A stretch of 5,332 nucleotides of DNA from Thermoguttaceae bacterium (GCA_017549085.1 JAFYVO010000375.1:1-5332), one strand, 5' to 3'. Shown: positions 1 to 5,332, counted from the first letter of the stretch. Numbers and translations are program-made. Notes: a model not told the origin generated them from the letters alone.

Positions 1-898
1 GGTAAAACTCGGTCGTTTCCTCCGCCGGGCGTTCTTCGGCGAGGAGTTCGGGGAGCGCGGCGTTAAGTTTGACGGTAAGGACTAAAGCCGCGAGGAAGCG
101 TTTTTCGGCGTCTTGCGGCGTTTCAACGTCGGCGACGAGGCGTTCGAGCCCGACTTTTTCGGCGAGGTTGTCGGCGAGCGCGGCGAGCGTCGGGAAATCG
201 GCGAACGTTTTTTCCGCGGCGTCGGTCGTCTTGCGGGCGAGGCGGTTTTCCGCGTAGGAAATCTTGGTTCGCAACGCGAGAACGCGATTCAACGGGAACG
301 GTTCCCGCGTTTCTTCGAGCGCCAACCGCGCGGCGCAATAGTCGCGCCAATTTTGGAGAGCGACTTCGTCGACGGGATCGCGGTACAGGTAGGAGTCGCG
401 CAAATACTCGGCGAAGCAACGGTCGCGAATTTGCGGCTCGATATCCGGCGCGTCGAACAGGCGTTCGTAAAGAGCGCGAGCGGCGACGTAAACTTGGTTT
501 TCGAGCGAGTTCGGCTCTGCGCGCCGCCATTGGGGCAAGCCTTTTTCGTCGAGGTAACGAACGAGATTGTAACGAACCGCGTCGAAATTGACGACGTCTG
601 CGCAGGCGTTTTGGAGGGCTTGCAAGCGTTGGCGGTAAAATTCGCCGCTTTCCCCTTCCGGAACGTCGAGAAGCGCGTCGATTTCGCTTATTTGCTCGTC
701 GCGGCGATCGGCTTTCCTATCGCGAGCCGGGGCGGGGGCGTTCGTTGTTGCGATGGTTTGTCGCTCGGCGTCGTCGATTTGTCGCGCAAGGTCGCTCGCC
801 CGGGTCGACGCGTCGGCGACGAACGGGGAAACGGAGAAGACGGCGAGCGAGAGCGCGGCGAGTTGCAAACGGTCGATATTAAAACGGTTGGAGCGCAT
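1..898 (-). CDS. Secreted paralog 1: signal peptide plus LLDVPEGES-type repeat protein, 3' part outside window
   Basis: The frame is open from an ATG at 898-896 to the left edge (299 codons seen, no stop), so the C-terminus is missing. The start is supported by AAGGAG six bases upstream. Residues 1-30 look like a Sec signal peptide: basic residues at 2-10, a hydrophobic stretch around 11-27 and a likely cleavage after VADA (27-30); no lipobox Cys. Residues 31-70 are a polar, Ala/Pro/Arg-rich linker. A strong repeat block, LLDVPEGESGEFYRQR, lies at 76-91, and a degenerate copy (ELLAEERPAEETTEFY) lies at 284-299 against the window edge. The region between is helical in character; residues 142-220 align loosely with the segment of gene 2 that follows its first repeat (the LFDAPDIEPQIRDRCF block matches LANAAELPLEVRGKYY). 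It is the most diverged of the three paralogs. Whether it ends in a redoxin-like domain like the other two cannot be seen. The molecular function is unknown; the signal peptide implies export to periplasm or beyond. Confidence 0.93.
   Translation of the reverse strand, partial: MRSNRFNIDRLQLAALSLAVFSVSPFVADASTRASDLARQIDDAERQTIATTNAPAPARDRKADRRDEQISEIDALLDVPEGESGEFYRQRLQALQNACADVVNFDAVRYNLVRYLDEKGLPQWRRAEPNSLENQVYVAARALYERLFDAPDIEPQIRDRCFAEYLRDSYLYRDPVDEVALQNWRDYCAARLALEETREPFPLNRVLALRTKISYAENRLARKTTDAAEKTFADFPTLAALADNLAEKVGLERLVADVETPQDAEKRFLAALVLTVKLNAALPELLAEERPAEETTEFY
2..58 (-). repeat. Degenerate copy of the LLDVPxGES protein repeat in gene 1
   Basis: Residues 281-299 of gene 1. The pattern E-L-L-A-E-E-R-P-A-E-E-T-T-E-F-Y keeps the leading Leu pair, the acidic residues and the final F-Y of the repeat but has lost the D-V-P-x-G core. 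It is truncated by the left edge. Its distance of about 209 residues from the first copy resembles the first-to-second spacing in gene 2 (186). Confidence 0.55.
626..685 (-). repeat. LLDVPxGES protein repeat, gene 1 copy 1
   Basis: Residues 72-91 of gene 1, core LLDVPEGESGEFYRQR. Of the visible copies it is closest to the second copy in gene 2: over 42 bases (632-673 against 2406-2447) I count only three mismatches. Confidence 0.85.
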
Positions 899-904
899 TG
901 CTTT

Positions 905-910
905 CTCCTT
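905..910 (-). promoter_or_regulatory. Ribosome binding site of gene 1
   Basis: AAGGAG on the minus strand, with a six-base spacer to the ATG at 898-896. It fixes the start of gene 1 and has the same spacing as the site before gene 2. Confidence 0.8.
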
Positions 911-967
911 GGACGGTAATAAAAACGGAAGATAACGGAGCGAAAACCGACGCCGAGCCGTCCGCTC

Positions 968-982
968 CGGAGCAACGCTCCG
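968..982 (-). other. Perfect 6-bp hairpin with 3-base loop in the gene 1 leader
   Basis: CGGAGC (968-973), loop AAC, GCTCCG (977-982) on the plus strand, forming the equivalent hairpin with loop GTT in the minus-strand transcript. The stem is GC-rich and perfect, but no U-tract follows. Its arms overlap another inverted repeat (936-942 with 963-969), so alternative pairings are possible. Confidence 0.4.
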
Positions 983-996
983 AAACGAACGAACAG

Positions 997-1009
997 GACG
1001 CCCGGCGTC
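997..1009 (-). other. Short GC-rich inverted repeat 29 bases past the gene 2 stop
   Basis: GACGCC and GGCGTC flank a single C, giving a practical stem of about five base pairs with a three-base loop. Its place just after the gene 2 stop suits an mRNA 3'-end stem or processing barrier, but it lacks the T-tract of an intrinsic terminator and could be chance in GC-rich DNA. Confidence 0.25.
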
Positions 1010-1037
1010 GGCGGCAACGGCGCGACGAACGACTCGG

Positions 1038-3200
1038 TTACTCGCGTTCGGTCGACGGAACGTCCGGGAAGAGTTTGCGCAACTCGTCGGCGATTTCCGG
1101 CGCGTTGTTTTTATTAAGGAGGCGCGGATACGTCGCGAGAACGCGTCCGTCGGCGTCGAAAAGAACGGCGAACGACGCCCAAATAATCCCGTGTTCGGAG
1201 GGCCAATCGCCGGGCCCGCGTCCTTCGAGCGGAACGACGTAATCCGCGATCGGCGTCGGGGCGGAGAGGGAAGGAAAGCCTTGCGCTTGACGGCGACGGA
1301 AATTCCCTTGCTCTTCAAGGTCGCGTTGCGCAAGTCGTCGGGCGCTTTCTAGATCGTTGCAATAACGAACGATTTGCAGGCCCGCTTCGACGCATTTCGG
1401 GATAAACTCGCGGTCGGCGTTCGGCGCGTAATATCTTAAATCGCCGCCCGTCGTAAGCAAAACCGGCGCGCCGCGGAACCGCTTCCAATCGATCGGGGTG
1501 CCGTCGAGGTCGAGCCCCGGGACTTCGAACGTCGAACCGAGGAACTCCGCTTCGCCGATTTTGCGTTTCAGTTCGCGGCAAACCTTTTGATCGGTTTCGG
1601 CGTCGGAGTCGACGAGCGCGGCGTAAATCTCCTTGTAGATCGGCGCGGCGGCGTCGAGGTGGATTTCGCGTTCAATGTGCGACGCGAAACCCGCCGCCGT
1701 TTCCGACCAAGAGCCGCCGAGTTCCCAAGGGAGCGCTCCGTCGTCGGCGCGTTCGGCGATCTCCGCGGCGAGGGCGGCGAGTTCCGCTTGGATTTCCGGC
1801 GCAAGGGACGGGAAACGGTTGACGCCGTAAGAGTTGCGTTCCTTTTCGGGGAGCGCCTTGCGCGCTTCGGTCGCGACGGTAGTAACCCGTTTTTGCAAGA
1901 GCGCCCAACGAACGTAAGGTTCGCGAAGCGCGTCGACTTCCGACGTTTCGTCGCGAGCGATTTCGGCGTCGAGCGCGTTTCGGAGCGCGGCGACGTCGCG
2001 GGAACGAAGCCAAGTCCTCAAATGTTGGAAGCGTTCGAACGGCTCCAAGTCGTCGGCATACGCTAGCCGTTTGTGAATTTCCGGAATCGCTTCGGTTCGG
2101 AGTCGAACTTCCATCCGGCCTAAGTCGCGTCCTTCTTGGCGTTGCGAAAGTTGCGAAACGCGCTTCCAAACCTTTTCCGTTTCTTGATAGCGTTCGAGAT
2201 AAAACGCGGCGCTTTCCCCCGGCGGAACGTCGAGGAGGCGTTTAACGGCGTCGCGGTCGAACGCGGCCGCTTCCGTTTTCAACGCGGCGGATTGCAATTT
2301 GTCGACGGTTCTAAGCGCTTCGTCGAGACGTTTTGCGAGTTCCTCGTCCTTTTCCGGCCCTCGCGCGAACGAATGATAAGCGGAGGTCAGTTCGGCGTTG
2401 CGTTTGCGGTAAAATTCGGAGCTTTCCCCTTCCGGAACGTCGAGGAGTTTTTCGACGTCGGCTCGAGCGACCGTCGGAAGCAACGCCTCGTTGGGACGCG
2501 AGAAGGCTTCGAGGAACGCGAGTTGTTCGCTTAAATAAAGGACGCGCGCTAAGTCGAGCGGCGACTTCGCTTTCTCGTCGGCGAGCGTCTTTTCGTAAAA
2601 CTCCCGCGTTTCCTGCGGCGATTTGTCGCGAAGCGGAGCGGAAGCGGCGCGGAGCCAATTTTGGTAATATTTGCCGCGAACTTCGAGCGGGAGTTCCGCC
2701 GCGTTCGCCAAGCGACCGTACAAATCGGTAAGCGCGACGGCGCGTCGAGCCGGAACGGAGTCGGCGGGCGCGTCGACGAAAGCTCCGGACATACCGCCGC
2801 TTTCCTTGCCGCCGGCTATCTTTCCAAGGGGCGCGTTTAACATAACGGCGCCCGGGTCGATATCGTCGGCTTTTTCGCCGCGTTCGCGAGCTTCTTCCCG
2901 TTGGCGTTCGCGATAGGCGAGGACGCAACGGCTCCATTCGGCTTGAATATCGGCGACGCGTTTGCGGTAGAACGCGGCGTTTTCGCCGTCCGGAATCTCG
3001 AAGAGAGAAACGTCGAAGTCGGCGAACGCGGTTTCAGCGTCGTAAACGTCGTTCGAGGAATCGGTTGGACGCATATTTGGCGAAATGAGCGTCGCGGGGG
3101 CTTGCGGCGACGGCGCGGCGTCGGCGACGAGCGGGAAAAGGGGGAAAGCGGCGACGAGCGCGGTCGTCGCGACGGCGGAAAGGCGTTTTCGACGGGACAT
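1038..3200 (-). CDS. Secreted paralog 2: three-copy LLDVPxGES repeat protein with CxxC-less redoxin/TlpA-like C-terminal domain
   Basis: Complete gene of 720 residues, ATG at 3200-3198, stop TAA at 1040-1038. An AAAGGAG sits six bases upstream. Residues 1-28 form a Sec signal peptide: MSRRKR basic start, hydrophobic stretch about 8-25, likely cleavage after VADA; no lipobox. A polar linker (29-60) leads to repeat 1 (FDVSLFEIPDGENAAFYRKR, 62-81). Then come a charged helical stretch (85-112), the AELPLEVRGKYY block (168-179), repeat 2 (LLDVPEGESSEFYRKR, 252-267) and repeat 3 (LLDVPPGESAAFYLER, 322-337). Later blocks are KRLAYADDL (377-385) and DGALPWELGGSW (487-498). Residues about 554-720 resemble a TlpA/redoxin domain: LDGTPIDWKRFRGAPVLL at 565-582, then FAVLFDADGRVLATY at 677-691. 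Where such proteins normally have WCxxC, the sequence is GGDLRYYAP (585-593), and the usual cis-Pro before the late strand is not evident. The four Cys (92, 541, 603, 614) form no CxxC. Thiol oxidoreductase activity is therefore unlikely; a binding or structural role outside the cytoplasm is inferred. Confidence 0.96.
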   Translation of the reverse strand: MSRRKRLSAVATTALVAAFPLFPLVADAAPSPQAPATLISPNMRPTDSSNDVYDAETAFADFDVSLFEIPDGENAAFYRKRVADIQAEWSRCVLAYRERQREEARERGEKADDIDPGAVMLNAPLGKIAGGKESGGMSGAFVDAPADSVPARRAVALTDLYGRLANAAELPLEVRGKYYQNWLRAASAPLRDKSPQETREFYEKTLADEKAKSPLDLARVLYLSEQLAFLEAFSRPNEALLPTVARADVEKLLDVPEGESSEFYRKRNAELTSAYHSFARGPEKDEELAKRLDEALRTVDKLQSAALKTEAAAFDRDAVKRLLDVPPGESAAFYLERYQETEKVWKRVSQLSQRQEGRDLGRMEVRLRTEAIPEIHKRLAYADDLEPFERFQHLRTWLRSRDVAALRNALDAEIARDETSEVDALREPYVRWALLQKRVTTVATEARKALPEKERNSYGVNRFPSLAPEIQAELAALAAEIAERADDGALPWELGGSWSETAAGFASHIEREIHLDAAAPIYKEIYAALVDSDAETDQKVCRELKRKIGEAEFLGSTFEVPGLDLDGTPIDWKRFRGAPVLLTTGGDLRYYAPNADREFIPKCVEAGLQIVRYCNDLESARRLAQRDLEEQGNFRRRQAQGFPSLSAPTPIADYVVPLEGRGPGDWPSEHGIIWASFAVLFDADGRVLATYPRLLNKNNAPEIADELRKLFPDVPSTERE
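2190..2249 (-). repeat. LLDVPxGES protein repeat, gene 2 copy 3
   Basis: Residues 318-337 of gene 2, core LLDVPPGESAAFYLER. It lies 70 residues after copy 2. Its counterpart in gene 3 is 69 residues after that gene's copy 2 and shares the preceding FDRDA and the AAFYLER tail, so this position is orthologous between the two paralogs. Confidence 0.85.
2400..2459 (-). repeat. LLDVPxGES protein repeat, gene 2 copy 2
   Basis: Residues 248-267 of gene 2, core LLDVPEGESSEFYRKR. It matches gene 1 copy 1 at 13 of 14 residues from the first Leu to the first Arg (LLDVPEGESxEFYR) and at nearly every synonymous base. Confidence 0.87.
2958..3017 (-). repeat. LLDVPxGES protein repeat, gene 2 copy 1
   Basis: Residues 62-81 of gene 2, FDVSLFEIPDGENAAFYRKR. 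It is a divergent copy (Phe-Glu-Ile for Leu-Asp-Val, Asn for Ser) but keeps P, G, E, F-Y and R. It lies shortly after the signal peptide and linker, and corresponds to the FDVSLLDLPENAS segment of gene 3. Confidence 0.8.
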
Positions 3201-3281
3201 TTTCGTCTCCTTTTGTGTTGTTTTAAGGTTTGTTTTTAAACGGGTTAAGCGTTGGCACGTCGCGCTTGACTCGGCGTCGCG
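3201..3281 (-). other. Short intergenic gap between gene 3 and gene 2, AT-rich toward gene 2
   Basis: Eighty-one bases. The half next to gene 3 is GC-rich like the coding DNA, while 3201-3244 is strikingly A-rich when read on the minus strand (TTTAAAAACAAACC, then TTAAAACAACACAAAAGGAG). This may be an unstructured, translation-friendly leader or hold a weak promoter; I find no convincing pair of -35 and -10 boxes and no terminator hairpin, which fits co-transcription of genes 3 and 2. Confidence 0.5.
3207..3213 (-). promoter_or_regulatory. Ribosome binding site of gene 2
   Basis: AAAGGAG on the minus strand, with a six-base spacer (ACGAAA) to the ATG at 3200-3198. It supports this ATG, which also places the signal peptide at the true N-terminus. 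Confidence 0.85.
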
Positions 3282-5332
3282 TTACTTGGCTTTCGCCGAG
3301 ACGTTCGGGAAGAGTTGGCGCAACGCCTTGTCGAATTTGTCGAAGTTGTCGAAGGTCGCGAGCGTTTTACCGTCGGCGTCGACGAGAATCGCCTGCGGGC
3401 GTTGGTAAAGCGCGTCCGTCCAATGGTTGCGCCAAGACGTCGGCGTAACGAATTCCGCGTCCGGCGTTGCGGAGAAAATCGACGTCGCGTCGTTGTAACT
3501 CTTTAAAACGTTGGTTTTGACGTCGTCCGAACGCGCCGCGCCTTGGACTTGTTCGACGAAGAGACGCGCCGTTTCGGGCGGCGCCGCGACGTAACGAACG
3601 CGCCGCAATCCGGCTTTTTCGTATTCGTCGAGCGGGGCGGCGAGCCGGTCTAAGCGCGACTGCGCGACGGTAACGAAGCCCGGTCTGGCTTTTGCCTGCG
3701 TCGGCGCGAACGGATTGCGAACGATCGGCGTTCCTAACGGGGAGACCAGAACGATTTCGATCAACGTCGGCGCGCCGCGGTAAGCGTTCCAATCGAACGG
3801 CGTTCCGTCGAGGTTTTGACCTTCGACCGGAATAAAACGCCCGTCGAAACGCGTTCTAAGTTCTTTGGATAGAACGTTTCGCGACAGCGAAAGACCGACT
3901 TTACGATCCGATTCGTTTTCCGATTCCGCAAGACGCGCGGCGATTCTCTTGCCGATATACGCCGCGAGTTCCGGGTCTTGGGAGAGTCGTTCGACGGCGA
4001 GCGCGAATTGAGCCGCTTCTTTCGCCCAAGAGCCGCCGAGTTTCCAAGGAAGCGCGCCGTCGAGAGCGCGAGCGACGTATTGGTCGGCGATCGCCAAAAA
4101 GCGCGTCGTTTTTTCCGGCTTGGCGGGGGAAATTCCGAGAATATTAGTTTCGCCTTGTAACGCGTCGGCGCCTAAGCCAAGTTGGCGCTTGGTTTGAACG
4201 TCGGCGTCTTCCAACGCGAGGAGCGACGTTTGCTTTTTCAAGAGCGCGAGTTCCAAATAAGGACGGCGTTGGCGGTCGATTTCCGACGTCGCGTCGCGAG
4301 CGGTTTCGGCGTCGATCGCGTCGAGGAGACCGTTAAGATCGAGGTTTTGAGTCCAACGCTGGAAATATTCGAAGCGTTGGAGCGGCGACAAGTCGTCGGC
4401 GTAAGCGAGTCGTTTCGCGACGTAGTCGAGTTCTCGATTGATTTTTTGAGTTTGCGAGAAGAGCTTGGGGTTCCGCGCGATCTCGTCGCGGACGTCGCTA
4501 AGTTTTTGAAAACGTTCGAGATAAAACGCCGCCGTTTCTCCTTGGGGAACGTCGAGCAAAGGGGCGAGGGCGTCGCGGTCGAAGGCGTCCGCTTCCCGTT
4601 TTAGCGCTTCGTTGTAAAGGCGGCTCCGTTCTGCGTTGGCTTCGAGGAGTCGAGCGCGGAGATCGTCGAACGACGGGTCGGCGGGCGCGGACGTCGACGC
4701 CTTGTAAAGTTGTAAGAGGTAGTCGTCGTAAAATTTGGAACTTTCGCCTTTCGGAATATCCAACAGCTTTTCGGCGGCGGCGCGGTCGAACGGCGGGCGC
4801 TCGGGCGTCGAGGCGGAGGCGTTCGGCGCGACCTTGACGAAAACCCACGCGCTTGCGAAACGACGTCGCAATTCAAGAACGCGACCTAAGTCCGGCGACG
4901 GCTTGGCTTCCTCTTCGGCGATTAGCGCGGAGAAAAACGCTTGAACTTGTTCGAGCGAAGCGCAAGTTTCGGCGGACGCGAAGGGCGCGAGTTCGACATA
5001 TTGCCGATAATATTCGCCGCGAACTTCGAGCGGAAGCTCCGCCGCGTCGGCGAGACGACGCAACGCCGCGACGCGGAAGGCGTAAATTTTGCCCGCGAGG
5101 GCGTTAGGGTCGAGCGGTTTTTGCGGACGCGGCCCGGTCGGGTATAGGTAAAAGAAGACCTCGTCGCGATTTTGGGCGGCGTCGGCGGCTTTGGAGACGC
5201 GAGCGTCGTATTCGGTTTTGAGCCGAATTTGCTCCATTTGGATCGAGCGCAGACGGGCGCGAGTCGCTTCGACGGACGCGTTTTCCGGGAGGTCGAGGAG
5301 CGAAACGTCGAAACCTGCGAGCGGATCGACGA
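3282..5332 (-). CDS. Secreted-type paralog 3, 5' end outside window: LLDVPxGES repeat protein with Cys-poor redoxin/TlpA-like C-terminal domain
   Basis: The frame is open from the right edge (first full codon 5330-5328) to TAA at 3284-3282, giving 682 visible residues. An in-frame ATG at 5237 is not the start: no Shine-Dalgarno precedes it, and the 31 codons upstream encode FDVSLLDLPENAS, matching FDVSLFEIPDGEN in gene 2. By that alignment about 55 residues, including a presumed signal peptide, are missing. In visible-residue numbering: degenerate repeat 7-26, AELPLEVRGEYY 97-108, repeat 2 (LLDIPKGESSKFY) 189-201, repeat 3 (LLDVPQGETAAFYLER) 258-273, AKRLAYADDL 305-314, DGALPWKLGGSW 424-435. 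From about 496 to the end there is a redoxin/TlpA-like region: LDGTPFDWNAYRGAP 507-521 and RPQAILVDADGKTLATF 644-660, where the Pro before the strand fits a cis-Pro. The only Cys visible is at 123, so the domain cannot carry a CxxC. It aligns with gene 2 along almost the whole length and is probably the first of the three to be transcribed here. Function unknown; a non-catalytic exported role is inferred. Confidence 0.94.
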   Translation of the reverse strand, partial: VDPLAGFDVSLLDLPENASVEATRARLRSIQMEQIRLKTEYDARVSKAADAAQNRDEVFFYLYPTGPRPQKPLDPNALAGKIYAFRVAALRRLADAAELPLEVRGEYYRQYVELAPFASAETCASLEQVQAFFSALIAEEEAKPSPDLGRVLELRRRFASAWVFVKVAPNASASTPERPPFDRAAAEKLLDIPKGESSKFYDDYLLQLYKASTSAPADPSFDDLRARLLEANAERSRLYNEALKREADAFDRDALAPLLDVPQGETAAFYLERFQKLSDVRDEIARNPKLFSQTQKINRELDYVAKRLAYADDLSPLQRFEYFQRWTQNLDLNGLLDAIDAETARDATSEIDRQRRPYLELALLKKQTSLLALEDADVQTKRQLGLGADALQGETNILGISPAKPEKTTRFLAIADQYVARALDGALPWKLGGSWAKEAAQFALAVERLSQDPELAAYIGKRIAARLAESENESDRKVGLSLSRNVLSKELRTRFDGRFIPVEGQNLDGTPFDWNAYRGAPTLIEIVLVSPLGTPIVRNPFAPTQAKARPGFVTVAQSRLDRLAAPLDEYEKAGLRRVRYVAAPPETARLFVEQVQGAARSDDVKTNVLKSYNDATSIFSATPDAEFVTPTSWRNHWTDALYQRPQAILVDADGKTLATFDNFDKFDKALRQLFPNVSAKAK
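4512..4571 (-). repeat. LLDVPxGES protein repeat, gene 3 copy 3
   Basis: Visible residues 254-273 of gene 3, core LLDVPQGETAAFYLER, preceded by FDRDA as in gene 2 copy 3. Thr replaces Ser in the GES position. Confidence 0.85.
4719..4778 (-). repeat. LLDVPxGES protein repeat, gene 3 copy 2
   Basis: Visible residues 185-204 of gene 3, core LLDIPKGESSKFYDDY. The terminal Arg of the pattern is replaced (D-D-Y after F-Y). It corresponds in position to gene 2 copy 2. Confidence 0.82.
5253..5312 (-). repeat. Degenerate LLDVPxGES protein repeat, gene 3 copy 1
   Basis: Visible residues 7-26, FDVSLLDLPENASVEATRAR. The FDVSLLDLPEN half is clear, but the G-E-S and F-Y positions are lost. It corresponds to gene 2 copy 1 and shows that the coding frame continues past the window edge. 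Confidence 0.65.

Larger units (their letters stand above)
899..1037 (-). other. Intergenic leader between gene 2 and gene 1 with several short inverted repeats
   Basis: This 139-base gap separates the stop of gene 2 (TAA at 1040-1038) from the start of gene 1. It contains three related heptamers and their complement: CGGAGCG at 936-942 and CGCTCCG at 963-969 and 976-982. There is also a separate GACGCC/GGCGTC inverted repeat at 997-1009. On the minus strand no T-tract follows any stem directly, so a classical intrinsic terminator is not supported. The only T-run (TTTTT, complement of 921-925) is about 40 bases past the nearest stem, just ahead of the gene 1 ribosome binding site. The 3' end of the leader is more AT-rich than the surrounding DNA. 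It could be an intercistronic leader or carry an internal promoter; neither is proven. Confidence 0.5.

Noticed and set aside
113..919. Plus-strand open frame of 268 codons opposite gene 1
   Set aside because: It mirrors gene 1, which has an ATG, a Shine-Dalgarno sequence, a signal peptide and paralogs. GCG/TCG/GAC-rich codons on one strand leave few stops on the other. The plus-strand product has no recognisable features and begins at a non-ATG codon without a ribosome binding site.
968..1009. Intrinsic terminator between gene 2 and gene 1
   Set aside because: Hairpins exist, but no T-tract follows either stem on the minus strand.
626..2459. DNA repeats as a CRISPR array or mobile-element remnant
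   Set aside because: The repeated stretches are in-frame codons of a protein motif, irregularly spaced, divergent, and without spacers, terminal repeats or transposase.
1587..2534. Plus-strand open frames opposite gene 2 (1587-2066 and 2136-2534)
   Set aside because: Antisense shadows of gene 2: Arg/Phe/Gly-rich translations with no domain, overlapping the conserved blocks of the real gene.
2311..2937. Minus-strand open frame of 208 codons inside gene 2 in another register
   Set aside because: Extremely Arg/Ser-rich translation typical of an out-of-frame reading of GC-rich DNA. Gene 2 in the other frame has paralog support throughout.
3117..3200. Lipoprotein signal peptide in gene 2
   Set aside because: No Cys occurs near the cleavage region; VADA followed by Ala-Pro fits ordinary signal peptidase I cleavage.
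3266..3271. TTGACT on the plus strand as a -35 box
   Set aside because: It would drive transcription into the antisense of gene 3, no fitting -10 box follows, and no plus-strand gene is supported.
4182..4604. Plus-strand open frame opposite gene 3
   Set aside because: Antisense shadow with no start signal or recognisable protein features.
5235..5237. ATG as the start of gene 3
   Set aside because: No Shine-Dalgarno sequence upstream, and the frame continues with a segment homologous to the N-terminal repeat of gene 2, so the real start is outside the window.

Overview
The window is gene-dense, GC-rich bacterial DNA and appears to be coded entirely on the minus strand. It holds one complete gene (1038-3200) and two partial genes that run off the edges: 1-898, cut at its 3' end, and 3282-5332, cut at its 5' end. 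In transcription order (right to left) these are gene 3, an 81-base gap, gene 2, a 139-base gap, then gene 1. The same orientation, short gaps and Shine-Dalgarno sequences before genes 1 and 2 suggest one transcription unit. I see no tRNA, rRNA, CRISPR array, transposase or other mobile element.

All three genes are paralogs of one secreted protein type. Genes 1 and 2 begin with Sec-type signal peptides ending in VADA. The start of gene 3 lies beyond the right edge. The mature proteins are charged and mostly helical in character, and are punctuated by a recurring block of about 20 residues with core L-L-D-V-P-x-G-E-S-x-x-F-Y-x-x-R. Eight copies are visible: three in gene 2, three in gene 3 (one degenerate), and two in gene 1 (the second degenerate and cut by the window edge). 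Genes 2 and 3 align along almost all their visible length and share the blocks AELPLEVRG, AKRLAYADDL and DGALPWxLGGSW.

Genes 2 and 3 end in a region of about 165-185 residues that looks like a thioredoxin-fold, TlpA/redoxin-type domain: an LDGTPxDWxxxRGAP entry, then a late F/A-x-[IVL]-[LV]-[FV]-DADG-[RK] strand-turn. The CxxC motif that makes such domains redox-active is absent from both. The simplest reading is an array of exported proteins with a helical repeat domain and a redox-inactive thioredoxin-like fold, perhaps used for binding. That function is inference.

The organism is probably a high-GC Gram-negative. Large secreted proteins with TlpA/redoxin-like tails, and paralog arrays, are common in Planctomycetes and relatives, and the codon choice (heavy GCG, TCG, GAC, CGC) is compatible with this. 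No taxonomic marker gene is present, so this placement is weak.
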